Positions 19,848-28,765 are shown, numbered from the stretch's first letter. The stretch is 64,000 nucleotides of DNA from Parahoeflea olei (GCF_001703635.1 NZ_LQZT01000001.1:359150-423149); one strand, 5' to 3'. Program-made: numbers and translations. Notes: generated from the sequence alone by a model not told the origin.

Positions 19848-20813
19848 ATGAATAGTTGTGATGTGGCTGTCATCGGCGCAGGCCTGGCCGGGTTGAGCCT
19901 GACACGCCACCTCCAGGCACAGGGCATGACCGTCAAACTGATCGAAAAGTCCGATCGCCCTGGCGGCCGCCTCTCCACCCGCGAAACCCCGTTCGGTTCC
20001 TTCGATGTTGGCGCGCAATACCTGACAAACCGCACGCCCGCCTTTGCCGCGCTGATCAATCTCCTGACATCCGGGGGACAGGTGGCGGCCTGGAAGCCTT
20101 CGGGCAAGGACAGCGCGCGCCCCTGGTGGACAGGCGTCCCGGGCATGTCCACCATCCCCGACGCGCTTGCCCGCAGCCTCGATATCGACCTGGGCGTCGA
20201 GGCGCTCGGAATCGCGGCGAGCGGCGACCGGTTTGAGATCTCCGCCCGAAACCGTGACGGCACCGAGCACCGCTACACCGCGAACCAGGTCGTCGCCGCG
20301 ATCCCGGCGCCGCAAGCCCGCACCCTCCTGTCCCCGCTCGATCCTGTTTTCGAAACGCTCGACACGGTGCAGATGGCGCCGTGCTTGAGCGCCGCCCTCG
20401 CCTTCGGCGCACCGCTGTCCGGCGTCAGGGATCTCATCCGGGGCCAACAGGGCGAGGCCCTGGCGCAGATTACGCGCAACAGTTCCAAGCCGGGTCGCAG
20501 CGGAGAGACATTCGTGATCCAGGCCATGCCCGGCTGGAGCCGGGAACGCATCGACAGCCCGCCGGCCGCCGTGTTGGCCGAGATGCTGATCGCCATGCGG
20601 TTCCAGACCGGCCTTGGCGCAGACCTGCCGCCACCGCTGCATCTCGATCTCGATTTCTGGCGCTACGCGCTGGTGGAAACGCCGCTTTCGAGCCCCTTTC
20701 TCGCCAACCAGGACAACACCCTGTTTGCCTGCGGCGACTGGTGCATTGCCGCCCGCGCGGAGGCCGCCCACCAATCCGGCCTGGCCCTGGCCGAACACAT
20801 CCTGTCCTTGTGA
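19848..20813 (+). CDS. Renalase-like FAD-dependent oxidoreductase
   Basis: 321-residue flavoprotein with an N-terminal FAD-binding motif (DVAVIGAGLAGLSLTRHLQAQG), RPGGRLSTRETPFGSFDVGAQYLT and a C-terminal LFACGDWCIAARAEAAHQSGLALAEHIL. These are the hallmarks of the renalase/NAD(P)-binding Rossmann amine-oxidase-like family. Bacterial renalases oxidise aberrant isomers of NAD(P)H. It is followed after 63 bp by the COG0523 GTPase and may share its transcript. The upstream region is AT-rich, with a weak ribosome site. Confidence 0.85.
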   Translation: MNSCDVAVIGAGLAGLSLTRHLQAQGMTVKLIEKSDRPGGRLSTRETPFGSFDVGAQYLTNRTPAFAALINLLTSGGQVAAWKPSGKDSARPWWTGVPGMSTIPDALARSLDIDLGVEALGIAASGDRFEISARNRDGTEHRYTANQVVAAIPAPQARTLLSPLDPVFETLDTVQMAPCLSAALAFGAPLSGVRDLIRGQQGEALAQITRNSSKPGRSGETFVIQAMPGWSRERIDSPPAAVLAEMLIAMRFQTGLGADLPPPLHLDLDFWRYALVETPLSSPFLANQDNTLFACGDWCIAARAEAAHQSGLALAEHILSL

Positions 20814-20876
20814 GTGGCATAAGCAGGGCAAAGCGCCTATATGGGGACCAATCCCTCCCTCAAGTCAGAGAGTCCC

Positions 20877-21977
20877 ATGAGCGAAGCGTCCGTCACCACC
20901 CCCGTTGCCCCGATTCCCGTGACCGTGCTGACCGGCTATCTCGGCGCCGGCAAGACCACCCTGCTCAACCGCATCCTCTCCGAGCCGCATGGCAAGCGCT
21001 ATGCCGTGATCGTCAACGAATTCGGCGAAATCGGCATCGACAATGACCTGATCGTGGAATCCGACGAGGAAATCTACGAGATGAACAATGGCTGCGTCTG
21101 CTGCACCGTGCGCGGAGACCTGATCCGCGTGGTCGAGGGCCTGATGCGCCGCCCGGGCCGGTTCGACGCGATCATCGTCGAGACCACCGGGCTCGCCGAT
21201 CCGGTGCCGGTCGCCCAGACCTTCTTCATGGATGAGGACGTGCGCGCCAAGACCCGGCTCGACGCCGTCGTGGCCCTCGTCGATGCCCGCCACCTGCCCG
21301 CGCGCCTCAAGGACAGCCGCGAGGCCGAGGACCAGATCGCGTTTGCCGACGTGGTGCTCCTCAACAAGACCGACTTGGTGAGCCCCGAAGAGCTTGAGGC
21401 CGTCGAACGCACCGTGCGCGCGATCAACCCCTCCGCCCGCATCCACCGCACCGAGCGCGCCGCCGTTGCGCTCGACGCCGTGCTCGACCGCGGCGCCTTC
21501 GACCTCGAACGCGCGCTCGACAACGATCCGCATTTCCTCGACCACGATCACCCCGACCATGTCTGCGGCCCCGATTGCGACCATGACCACGATCATGATC
21601 ACCACCACCATCATGATCATGATCATGACCACGGGCACCATCACCACGACCATGAGCACGCCGCGCCCTCGTCGATCCACGACCTGACGGTCCAGTCGGT
21701 CTCGCTGCGTGCCGGGCCGCTCAATCCGAAGCGGTTCTTCCCCTGGATCGAGAAGATCACCCAGCTCGAAGGCCCGAACATCCTCAGGCTCAAGGGCATT
21801 ATCGCCTTTGAGGGCGACGACGACCGCTACGTCATCCAGGGCGTGCACATGATCGTCGAGGGCGACCATCAGCGCCCGTGGAAAGAGGGCGAAAAGCGCG
21901 AGAGCCGGCTGGTCTTCATCGGCCGCGAACTCGACCGCGAAAAGCTCGAGCGGACCTTCTTGGCCTGCCAGGCCTGA
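20877..21977 (+). CDS. COG0523 family GTPase, zinc-type metallochaperone (CobW-like)
   Basis: 366-residue P-loop GTPase. Walker A is GYLGAGKTT (residues 20-28), followed by the family metal site in [13 protein letters not shown] (CxCC at 73-76), the ETTGLADP switch region and the guanine motif NKTD. Between GTPase and C-terminal domains lies a very His/Asp-rich loop (bases about 21529-21663), a probable metal-binding store. The C-terminal CobW_C domain includes [11 protein letters not shown] start at the second ATG (MSEAS), which matches homologues better than an ATG 12 codons earlier. Translationally close to the WD40 gene (12 nt). Likely inserts or hoards zinc under limitation. Confidence 0.9.
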   Translation: MSEASVTTPVAPIPVTVLTGYLGAGKTTLLNRILSEPHGKRYAVIVNEFGEIGIDNDLIVESDEEIYEMNNGCVCCTVRGDLIRVVEGLMRRPGRFDAIIVETTGLADPVPVAQTFFMDEDVRAKTRLDAVVALVDARHLPARLKDSREAEDQIAFADVVLLNKTDLVSPEELEAVERTVRAINPSARIHRTERAAVALDAVLDRGAFDLERALDNDPHFLDHDHPDHVCGPDCDHDHDHDHHHHHDHDHDHGHHHHDHEHAAPSSIHDLTVQSVSLRAGPLNPKRFFPWIEKITQLEGPNILRLKGIIAFEGDDDRYVIQGVHMIVEGDHQRPWKEGEKRESRLVFIGRELDREKLERTFLACQA

Positions 21978-21989
21978 GGACGACCGCCC

Positions 21990-22976
21990 ATGCCCACTGT
22001 TGCGCCGATCGATCTCGACGACCACTGCCTCTGCGTCGCCTTTGTGGGCGACGCACCGGTGTTTGCGCTGGCCTCCGGACTGGTGGTGCGCCTCGACCAT
22101 GGCACCCACCGCCATGAACTCCACGATGGCCTGCTTGCGGCCGTCACGACACTCGACGGCAGCAGCCTGGTCACCGGTGGCGAGGACGGCAAGGTGATGC
22201 GGCTCGACGCGGACGGCACCGAGACCGTGCTGCGCCCGGCCGCTCGCAAATGGGTCGGCGCAGTCGCCGCCGGTCCGCAGGGCGCGATCGCCTTCGCCGA
22301 AGGCCGCACCGCCACCGTGCTCATGGCCGACGGAAAACAACGCGCGTTCGAGGAAGCCCGCACCATCGAGGGCCTGGCCTTCGCGCCGAAGGGCCTCCGG
22401 ATCGCCATGGCGCGCTACAACGGGGTTTCGCTCGCCTTCGTCAACGGCGCGGCGCCGGCGGTCGATCTGGAATGGAAGGGCGCCCACACCCAGGTCACCT
22501 TCAGCCCCGACGGACGCTTTCTGGTCACCGCCATGCAGGAAAACGCCCTGCACGGATGGAAGCTCGACGGCAAGCCCGGCGACCAGCGCCACATGCGCAT
22601 GACCGGCTACCCGGCCAAGATCAAGTCGCTGTCCTGGTCCGCCAAGGGCAAATGGCTCGCTTCATCAGGCGCCCCCTCGGCGATCGTCTGGCCGTTTGCG
22701 AGCAAGGACGGGCCGATGGGCAAGCCGCCGCTGGAACTGGGCCAGCGCGCCGACACCATGGTCACCGCGGTCGCCTGCCATCCGGTCGAGGACCTGGTGG
22801 CGATCGGCTTCGGCGACGGCATGGTGCTGGCGGTGCGCATCGCCGACAGCAAGGAAGCGCTGCTCCGGCGCCCCGGCAAGGGCCCTGTCACCGCGCTCGC
22901 CTGGAACAAGCCAGGTCGCCTGCTCGCGTTCGGAACGCAGGCAGGCGACTGTGGCGTGGTCGACATCGCAGGCTAG
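21990..22976 (+). CDS. WD40 repeat protein paired with COG0523 GTPase
   Basis: 328-residue protein made of degenerate WD40 blades. Recognisable turns include LVTGGEDGKVMRLDADG, VTFSPDGRFLVTAMQENALHGW, SLSWSAKGKWLASSGAPSAIVWPF and VAIGFGDGMVLAVRIAD. No signal peptide is visible, so it is probably a cytoplasmic scaffold. It starts 12 nt after the GTPase with a GAGGA site. This GTPase/WD40 pairing recurs in alphaproteobacteria, which suggests the two proteins cooperate in metal delivery; the role is otherwise unknown. Confidence 0.88.
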   Translation: MPTVAPIDLDDHCLCVAFVGDAPVFALASGLVVRLDHGTHRHELHDGLLAAVTTLDGSSLVTGGEDGKVMRLDADGTETVLRPAARKWVGAVAAGPQGAIAFAEGRTATVLMADGKQRAFEEARTIEGLAFAPKGLRIAMARYNGVSLAFVNGAAPAVDLEWKGAHTQVTFSPDGRFLVTAMQENALHGWKLDGKPGDQRHMRMTGYPAKIKSLSWSAKGKWLASSGAPSAIVWPFASKDGPMGKPPLELGQRADTMVTAVACHPVEDLVAIGFGDGMVLAVRIADSKEALLRRPGKGPVTALAWNKPGRLLAFGTQAGDCGVVDIAG

Positions 22977-22988
22977 ACCCGGCGCGCC

Positions 22989-23432
22989 TTACCAGGACAG
23001 TTCCAGCTGCGGCCGGCCGTTCGAGGTTCGCTCGCGGCTCTTGCCGTCCTCGCCGATCACGCCGTTGACGCGTTTTCGGAAGGCCGAGAAGCTGTCGAAG
23101 GTCACGACATCGACGGCTTCGTCGAGATCGAGCGCAACGCGGAAATTGCCGGGCGCCGAGGTGAGCGCCTGGATGCCCACGACGCGCGCCGTGAACGGCT
23201 GTCCGAGATAGGCCCCGGTGACGCGGGCTCCGGGCGCAAGGCTTCGCGCACCGGGACGATTGCCCAGGGCTGCGTGCAGCGTATTCCACTCATTGAAGCC
23301 GTATTGGGCGGCGATCAGTTCAAGCGCCTTCGAATGGCCGATGGTTTCGCCATTGGCGCCGAGGCGCGAGCGAAGCCGGCGCGCCTGGTCCTTCAGGGCG
23401 TCGAGGGTGGGCAGTGGCGTGGGATCACGCAT
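22989..23432 (-). CDS. Small glyoxalase-superfamily-associated protein (Glyoxalase_8-type)
   Basis: 147-residue protein of unknown role. The N-terminal LPTLDALKDQARRLRSRLGANG and ISHS-like IGHSKALELIAAQYGFNEWNTLHAALG match a short domain often annotated as glyoxalase-superfamily N-terminal region. The second half (VTGAYLGQPFTARVVGIQAL, DVVTFDSFSAFRKRVNGVIG) looks like a small beta domain. No catalytic residues can be assigned. Convergent with the WD40 gene, 12 bp apart. GGAGACC precedes the ATG. The 230 bp upstream holds nothing I recognise. Confidence 0.7.
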   Translation of the reverse strand: MRDPTPLPTLDALKDQARRLRSRLGANGETIGHSKALELIAAQYGFNEWNTLHAALGNRPGARSLAPGARVTGAYLGQPFTARVVGIQALTSAPGNFRVALDLDEAVDVVTFDSFSAFRKRVNGVIGEDGKSRERTSNGRPQLELSW

Positions 23433-23664
23433 GGCAGGTCTCCTGTCATGACATGCACTCTACAAAGGGGGTGTCCGCATTCCACCGTCTGGCATGTCAT
23501 CGATGAGGTGACTGCTCGAAAGCTGGAGGCTTCACCATGGCTCAACGCCTGCGAACGGCCGGGGCTCCAGACCCGAAGGCGCTGAGATAGGCACGCCCCG
23601 GACCGTTGTCAATATCGGCCGCCGTCTCGCAGACATGCGGCTCCGAGACACCCTGCGGCCGCGG

Positions 23665-24735
23665 CTACTGCGTCGAGGGTCGTGACAGCGCCGCTTCGCG
23701 GAACTCCGTGGGGCTCACGCCGACCCGTTCGCGGAACGCCCGGTTGAACGGCGCCAACGAGGCATAGCCGAGCGAAAATGCATGCTGGATGATCTGTTCG
23801 CGCGCAAGCGCGGGGTTCGACAGCCGCCGTTTGGCCTCGTCGATCCGGTAATCGTTCACGAAGGCCGCGAAATTGCGATAGCCCAGTCCGCTGTTGATCA
23901 ACCGCCGCAAACGGTGCTCGGGGATATGCAGCGCATCGGCAAGGCCGCCGATGGTCAACCCGGGCTCAAGATAGAGCCCGCCTTCCATGGCCTTGACCAC
24001 ACGGTCGAGCTCGAGCCGGTCGGCCGCAGACATCTCCGTGCGCGCGACCGGCGGCAGCGCACCGTTTCCGCTGCGCTGGAACAGTCCCTCCTTGAGGTTG
24101 GTGAGCCAGAAGGAGAAGCCGAGCGCCAGCAGGAAATAGACCGCCGAATACACCATCCCGAGATAGGATTCGAGATTTGCCTCCACATACAAAAAACTGG
24201 TGACGAACACGAACAGGCTGAACGGCGGGACGGAAAAGGCCAGCACCAGGCTGAAGCTGCGGCGGTCGTCGATCAGATCGCTCGACCTGTTGCGCAAGGC
24301 GGTGTGAATGATCAGGGCCAGGATCGCCACATTGAGCAGGATCAGCGCCACCATAAACCACCATTGCAGGTGCTCCGGCGCGAGCGAAGAGCCGGCGATC
24401 AGCGGCGGCGACACCGCAAACGGCCAGAAGCTCGCAGGACGCCACCTGAACTGGTCGTCGAACAGCGCCTGGATGAACCACCACATGGTGATGAAATGAA
24501 ATTGCTGGAAGCCGAGCAGCACGAAATCGTCTTGCGCCCGCACCAGGATCATCGGCCGTGCATTGAGGATGATCTCGATCAGGCCGCTCAGGCCGAACAG
24601 GATACCGGTCAGGCACAGCGGTCCGAAGTCCGGCCGTTGCGCGAAACGGATGATGAGGAGCAGAAGAACGCCGAAGGTTCCGCCACGCAGCAACAGATCG
24701 ACGATATCAACCAGGGTCAGTTCGAATGACATCAT
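23665..24735 (-). CDS. AraC family regulator with N-terminal membrane domain
   Basis: 356-residue regulator. Residues 1-230 contain about seven hydrophobic helices (for example DIVDLLLRGGTFGVLLLLI and a later FSVPPFSLFVFVTSFLY), then a linker, then a C-terminal double helix-turn-helix: LTIGGLADALHIPEHRLRRLI and IIQHAFSLGYASLAPFNRAFRERVGVSPTEFRE. Membrane-bound AraC proteins sense signals at the membrane. I start at the first of two adjacent ATGs, matching the first helix. Divergent from a small secreted protein gene 259 bp away, its possible target. Confidence 0.85.
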   Translation of the reverse strand: MMSFELTLVDIVDLLLRGGTFGVLLLLIIRFAQRPDFGPLCLTGILFGLSGLIEIILNARPMILVRAQDDFVLLGFQQFHFITMWWFIQALFDDQFRWRPASFWPFAVSPPLIAGSSLAPEHLQWWFMVALILLNVAILALIIHTALRNRSSDLIDDRRSFSLVLAFSVPPFSLFVFVTSFLYVEANLESYLGMVYSAVYFLLALGFSFWLTNLKEGLFQRSGNGALPPVARTEMSAADRLELDRVVKAMEGGLYLEPGLTIGGLADALHIPEHRLRRLINSGLGYRNFAAFVNDYRIDEAKRRLSNPALAREQIIQHAFSLGYASLAPFNRAFRERVGVSPTEFREAALSRPSTQ

Positions 24736-24994
24736 CAGTTCCGCATGCTGCCCCGGGCCGTTTCCATCATCGCTGAAGCCCGAGCCGGGCCTTGGGCCAA
24801 ATATAGGCTGATCGATTCCGGAAATCATACATCAAAACTGAAAGTTCCGCCCCGAATTTCAAAGTCGCGCGGCGTCCGGACCGCCGATCCCCCAGATTGC
24901 GGACATCGCCGGTTCAGCCAAGCGCCATGCCCCTCAAGACCCCGCAGCAGCGAACCGCACCGTCCAATTCAAACCGCTCTGAAAGGAGACGATC

Positions 24995-25237
24995 ATGAAC
25001 AAGATTGCTTTCGCCGCAGCCCTCTCGCTGGCTTCCGTCCTGTCCTTCGCCACCACCTCCGCCTTCGCCGAAACGGTCGAGGCCCCGCAGGCAAAGCTCT
25101 GCATCAAGGCCCCGGAAAAGGCCGCCAAGGCAGGCATCGACTGCACCGCCACCTCGGTGATCGCAACCGACAAGGCCAAGGGCGCCAAGCAATACCCGTC
25201 GGGCCCGACCAATTTCGGCAGCGGTCTCGTGTTCTGA
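24995..25237 (+). CDS. Small secreted protein of unknown function
   Basis: 80 residues with a clear Sec signal peptide (MNKIAFAAALSLASVLSFAT, cut after TSAFA). The mature part is only about 55 residues, with two cysteines (KLCIKAPEK and AGIDCTATSV), so one disulfide is possible in the periplasm. A strong ribosome site (AAAGGAG) precedes the ATG, and a strong hairpin terminator follows the gene, both supporting real expression. Divergent from the membrane-bound AraC regulator. I do not recognise the family. Confidence 0.75.
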   Translation: MNKIAFAAALSLASVLSFATTSAFAETVEAPQAKLCIKAPEKAAKAGIDCTATSVIATDKAKGAKQYPSGPTNFGSGLVF

Positions 25238-25289
25238 GCCTGGGGCTTCCCCTTGTCGCAGGCCCAAGAGTGACCGGACATGGCCGAAC

Positions 25290-25325
25290 GAATGCGCCGG
25301 AGCGGCAAGCCGCTCCGGCGCATTC
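25290..25325. terminator. Strong hairpin between convergent genes
   Basis: 16-bp perfect stem (GAATGCGCCGGAGCGG) with a CAAG loop, followed by CCGTTT on the plus strand and preceded by AACG. It lies 52 bp after the small secreted protein gene and 36 bp before the end of the convergent acetyltransferase gene. It probably serves both, with only a weak T-tract. Confidence 0.8.
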
Positions 25326-25360
25326 CGTTTGAGGGAGGCGGGATTATTGCCGGCCGGGTC

Positions 25361-25963
25361 TCAGGCCACGCGGGTAAGCCGGTCGACGGCGGACGCAGCC
25401 TTGCGACCTCCGGAGGATCCGGAAGCGCGCTCCGCCCGCCGTCCCCGCGCCACCAGAAGCCCATGGGCGCCGTCAAGGCTGCCGGGCCTGAACTCGAGTC
25501 CAAGCAGCCGGTCGCGCTCGACCGGCCCCGGCATCATCACGCCGCCGGTGGCTGCCGTGGAAAAGCCGAAGCGGGCATAGTAGGGCGCGTCGCCGACCAG
25601 GATGACCGCGCCGTGGCCGAGCTCCGCCGCCCGCGCCAGCGCATGGCGCATCAGTGCCGAACCGATCCCCTGCCCTGCGACCGAGGGGTCGACGGCAAGC
25701 GGGCCGAGCAGAAGTGCCGGGCAATCGCCGCAGGCCACATCCCACAGCCGTACGCTGCCGATCACCCGGCCAGCCCCGTCGCGCGCGACGAAGGCAAGGC
25801 CCGCCGACGGCAGCCGCCCGCGGCGCAGCTTTTCGGAACTCTTGCGCCGACGGCCTTCGCCCATGGCGCGGTCGAGCAGCGCTTCCCGGGCGGGCACGTC
25901 GGCGTCGGTTTCGGCATCGAGCACGAAGCCGGTTTCATTCAAGATCGACAGGGCATTGGTCAT
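25361..25963 (-). CDS. GNAT family N-acetyltransferase
   Basis: 200-residue acetyltransferase of the YhbS-like branch. The acetyl-CoA motif A is LLLGPLAVDPSVAGQGIGSALMRHAL, followed by the strand VILVGDAPYYARFGF and the region MMPGPVERDRLLGLEF typical of this group. The C-terminus is Arg/Ser-rich. AAAGGATC lies before the ATG. It is 105 bp from the ornithine decarboxylase gene on the same strand and downstream of it. Polyamine acetylation is possible but is only suggested by that position. Confidence 0.88.
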   Translation of the reverse strand: MTNALSILNETGFVLDAETDADVPAREALLDRAMGEGRRRKSSEKLRRGRLPSAGLAFVARDGAGRVIGSVRLWDVACGDCPALLLGPLAVDPSVAGQGIGSALMRHALARAAELGHGAVILVGDAPYYARFGFSTAATGGVMMPGPVERDRLLGLEFRPGSLDGAHGLLVARGRRAERASGSSGGRKAASAVDRLTRVA

Positions 25964-26068
25964 GGCTGATCCTTTGCTGCAGGCCCCGCAAGGCGAAACG
26001 GCACACGGACGTCGCTCCCCGGGCGATGCACCCGGGGAAGGACTCTGGTCGGACCGGAAAAGATCCGT

Positions 26069-27202
26069 TCAGATCACGTAGGATCGCAGCGGCTCGAAGC
26101 CGTTGAAGGCCACCGCCGAATAGGTGGTGGTATAGGCGCCCGTACCCTCGATCAGCACTTCGTCGCCGATGGTCAGCGAGACCGGCATCGGATAGGGCGT
26201 CTTCTCGTAGAGCACGTCGGCGGAATCGCAGGTGGGGCCGGCCAGCACGCAGGGCTCGACCGCATCGCCGTCGCGCGGGGTGACGATCGAGTAGCGGATC
26301 GCCTCGTCCATGGTTTCGGCGAGGCCGCCGAACTTGCCGATGTCGAGGAACACCCAGCGCACGTCGTCTTCATCGGACTTGCGCGAGACCAGCACCACTT
26401 CCGCCTTGATCGCGCCGGCATTGCCGACCATGCCGCGGCCCGGCTCGATGATGGTTTCCGGGATGTGGTTGCCGAAATGCTTGCGCAGCGAGGCGAAGAT
26501 CGCCTGGCCATAGGCCTGGGCGGTCGGGATGTCCTTGAGATAGCGGGTCGGGAAACCGCCCCCCATGTTGACCATCTTGAGGTGGATGCCCTGCTGGGCG
26601 AGCTTGTCGAACACGCGACGCGCGTCGGCAAGCGCGGAATCCCAGGCGTCGAGCTTGGTCATCTGCGAGCCGACATGGAACGAGACCCCATGTGAGACGA
26701 GACCGAGCTGGTGCGCATAGACCAGAACGTCGACCGCCATCTGCGGCACGCATCCGAACTTGCGCGACAGCGGCCATTCGGCGCCTTCGCCATCGGTCAG
26801 CACCCGGCAGAACACGCGCGCGCCGGGGGCGGCACGGGCGATCTTCTCGACTTCCTCATGGCTGTCGACGGCGAACATCGACACGCCGAGCGCATGCGCG
26901 CGGGCGATGTCGCGTTCCTTCTTGATGGTGTTGCCGTAGGAGACGCGGTCGGCCGAGCCGCCGGCCTTCAGCGCCATTTCGATTTCGGCCACCGAGGCGC
27001 AGTCGAAGCTGGAGCCAAGGCTTGCGAGCAGGCGCAGGATTTCAGGGGCCGGATTGGCCTTGACGGCGTAATAGATCGAGCTGTCGGGCAGCGCCTTCCG
27101 GAACGACAGGAAATTGTCGCGCACCACGTCGAGGTCGACCACGAGGCAGGGACCGTCGGGACGTCGGGTGCGAAGGAAATCGAGGATTCGTGCAGTCGTC
27201 AT
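26069..27202 (-). CDS. Ornithine (lysine/ornithine) decarboxylase, PLP fold type III
   Basis: 377-residue decarboxylase making putrescine (or cadaverine). It has the PLP lysine in YYAVKANP (K48), the SFHVGSQ and MVNMGGGFPTRY motifs, the phosphate-binding EPGRGMVGNAG, and the catalytic GPTCDSADVL. The Asp after Cys favours ornithine/lysine over diaminopimelate decarboxylase, which has Glu. The C-terminal GAYTTTYSAVAFNGF is typical. It is preceded by a long, structured leader of about 350 nt, in the position of the alphaproteobacterial speF RNA element. A LysR regulator is divergent. Confidence 0.93.
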   Translation of the reverse strand: MTTARILDFLRTRRPDGPCLVVDLDVVRDNFLSFRKALPDSSIYYAVKANPAPEILRLLASLGSSFDCASVAEIEMALKAGGSADRVSYGNTIKKERDIARAHALGVSMFAVDSHEEVEKIARAAPGARVFCRVLTDGEGAEWPLSRKFGCVPQMAVDVLVYAHQLGLVSHGVSFHVGSQMTKLDAWDSALADARRVFDKLAQQGIHLKMVNMGGGFPTRYLKDIPTAQAYGQAIFASLRKHFGNHIPETIIEPGRGMVGNAGAIKAEVVLVSRKSDEDDVRWVFLDIGKFGGLAETMDEAIRYSIVTPRDGDAVEPCVLAGPTCDSADVLYEKTPYPMPVSLTIGDEVLIEGTGAYTTTYSAVAFNGFEPLRSYVI

Positions 27203-27560
27203 CTTGTGCTCCGTTCCAGGCCCTTGGGGCCATGTCTAGACAGAGCATCGTACGGCCACTCACGGAACCCGGCCTTTGGAGGAACCGGACAACGGCGCGG
27301 ACGCTTGATGCGTCGATGGACCACAGCCTGAATGGCAATGATCCGCTCATGTCTGCCTTGGATTGGAGGGAGATCCCGACCGCACGTCCGGCAATGAAGG
27401 TGTGCCTCTTCAGTAACCCCGGCTGTTGGAAAGCCGGCAGACACCAGAAAGGCCCGCACCGTCGTTGCTTCAAGATGTCCTCGCTCAACCGGTTGGCCGG
27501 AGAAACGACTGGAGGGGTTAGTTCCAGGTACCTTACCGAGACCTCACCATAACGAGGGTC
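27203..27560 (-). ncRNA. Structured 5' leader of ornithine decarboxylase (candidate speF element)
   Basis: About 350 nt of the 546-bp gap before the decarboxylase has no plausible gene but many short stems in order from the start codon outward: GACGC/GCGTC (27300-27314), CCGGCT/AGCCGG (27419-27437) enclosed by GGTGT/ACACC (27399-27445), CTGGA/TCCAG (27509-27527) and GGTA/TACC (27527-27537). GTCTGCC at 27351-27357 can pair with GGCAGAC at 27436-27442, competing with the enclosing stems. Long conserved leaders before ornithine decarboxylase genes in alphaproteobacteria are known as speF. Identity here rests on position and structure, not on a model search. Confidence 0.6.
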
Positions 27561-27684
27561 GGCGGACACCCACAGGCACGTGCGACTTTGGGCAAGAACG
27601 CAGATAGGTGCTTCGCCTGTCGCAATCAAGCGTTTTCTCGCGCAATCCTTGAAAAATTTGGATTGCGAACGAATATCCGGATAC

Positions 27685-27703
27685 TGTTCGGGCTATACGA
27701 ACA
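27685..27703. promoter_or_regulatory. Candidate LysR-type binding site
   Basis: TGTTCG and CGAACA flank GGCTATA, an interrupted palindrome containing the T-N11-A pattern of LysR-type regulators. It lies 46 nt before the lysR start codon, in the divergent region shared with the decarboxylase leader. Confidence 0.5.
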
Positions 27704-27748
27704 ATACCGGCCCACCCGGCCCGGCGAGACCGCAAGGATTGACCCCGC

Positions 27749-28642
27749 ATGGATACACTGACCCGGATTCGCGCCTTCATCGACGTCGTCGAGGCCGAAG
27801 GCTTTTCCGCCGCGGCCCGCAAGGTGGGGCGTTCGAAGGCGCTGTTGTCGAAATATGTGCGCGAGCTCGAGGACGATCTCGGCGCGCTGCTGCTCAACCG
27901 CACCACGCGCCAGTTTTCGCTGACCGAAGCAGGCCACACCTACTATCGCACCGCCTCCGACATCCTCAAGGAGATCGACAACCTGTCCGATCTCGTGCGC
28001 GAGGGTTCGAAGAACCTCAAGGGCCGCGTCCGCGTTTCCGCGCCGCGCACCTTCGCCGACGCGGCCGTCGGCCAGTCGCTGATCGATTTCGCCATCGCCC
28101 ATCCCGACGTCACGCTCGAAATCATTTCCGACGACCGTTTCGTGGATCTGGTCGAGGAAGGCTACGACGTCGCCATCCGAATCACCCGGCTCGAGGATTC
28201 CGGGCTGATCGCCCGCAAGCTCTCGGCCTTCTCGCTGATTGCCTGCGCCTCCCCCGGCTTTCTCGAAACCTACGGACCGATCACCCACCCCTCGCAACTG
28301 GCGAACGTGCCCTGCATCGTCGACACCAATGGCCGGACGCTCAACAACTTGCAATTCGAGGACAAGGACGGCTCCCCGTTCTCCGTCACGGTGCAGGGGC
28401 GGCTTGAGGTCAACAGCCCGCTTGCGGCCATGCGGGCGGCAGAGGCAGGCCTGGGCGTGGCGGTCCTGCCGGATTTCGTCTTTCGCGAACGCGAGCAGGA
28501 AGGCACGCTGCAACCGATCCTGGGGGACTATCTCGTGACCGACCGCGGCATTTACGCGATCTACCCGCATCGCCGCTACCTGCCGGCCAAGGTGCGCGCC
28601 TTTGTCGATTTCCTGAGCCAGTGGTTCAAGACCGCCCAGTAG
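27749..28642 (+). CDS. LysR family transcriptional regulator
   Basis: 297-residue regulator. The helix-turn-helix is FIDVVEAEGFSAAARKVGRSKALLSKYVRELEDDLG, followed by LLNRTTRQFSLTEAGHTYYR, and the effector-binding domain begins GRVRVSAPRTFADAAVGQ. The overall pattern is the subgroup often named CrgA/AaeR-like. AAGGA precedes the ATG. It is divergent from the ornithine decarboxylase and upstream of the DUF1007/NicO pair by 123 bp. Its targets could be either, or neither; the palindrome upstream fits autoregulation. Confidence 0.9.
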   Translation: MDTLTRIRAFIDVVEAEGFSAAARKVGRSKALLSKYVRELEDDLGALLLNRTTRQFSLTEAGHTYYRTASDILKEIDNLSDLVREGSKNLKGRVRVSAPRTFADAAVGQSLIDFAIAHPDVTLEIISDDRFVDLVEEGYDVAIRITRLEDSGLIARKLSAFSLIACASPGFLETYGPITHPSQLANVPCIVDTNGRTLNNLQFEDKDGSPFSVTVQGRLEVNSPLAAMRAAEAGLGVAVLPDFVFREREQEGTLQPILGDYLVTDRGIYAIYPHRRYLPAKVRAFVDFLSQWFKTAQ

Positions 28643-28765
28643 GCCCGACCACAGATATCCTCATCACCGGGACGTCCGGGCCGCAAACCGGGCCCGCGTC
28701 GAAATTTCGTCCATATTTGCTGCCAAGCCACCGGCACCAAAGCCACACCAACGGATCGGCCGATC

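Noticed and set aside
21590..21660. CATGAC/CACCAT repeats as a DNA microsatellite
   Set aside because: They are in frame and encode the His/Asp-rich metal loop of the COG0523 GTPase; the codon mix shows selection for His and Asp rather than exact DNA repeats.
27203..27629. In-frame extension of the ornithine decarboxylase into the leader (195-codon frame nearby)
   Set aside because: The decarboxylase has a good start and ribosome site at 27202. The leader frames show no conserved protein features, and the region is better explained as structured RNA.
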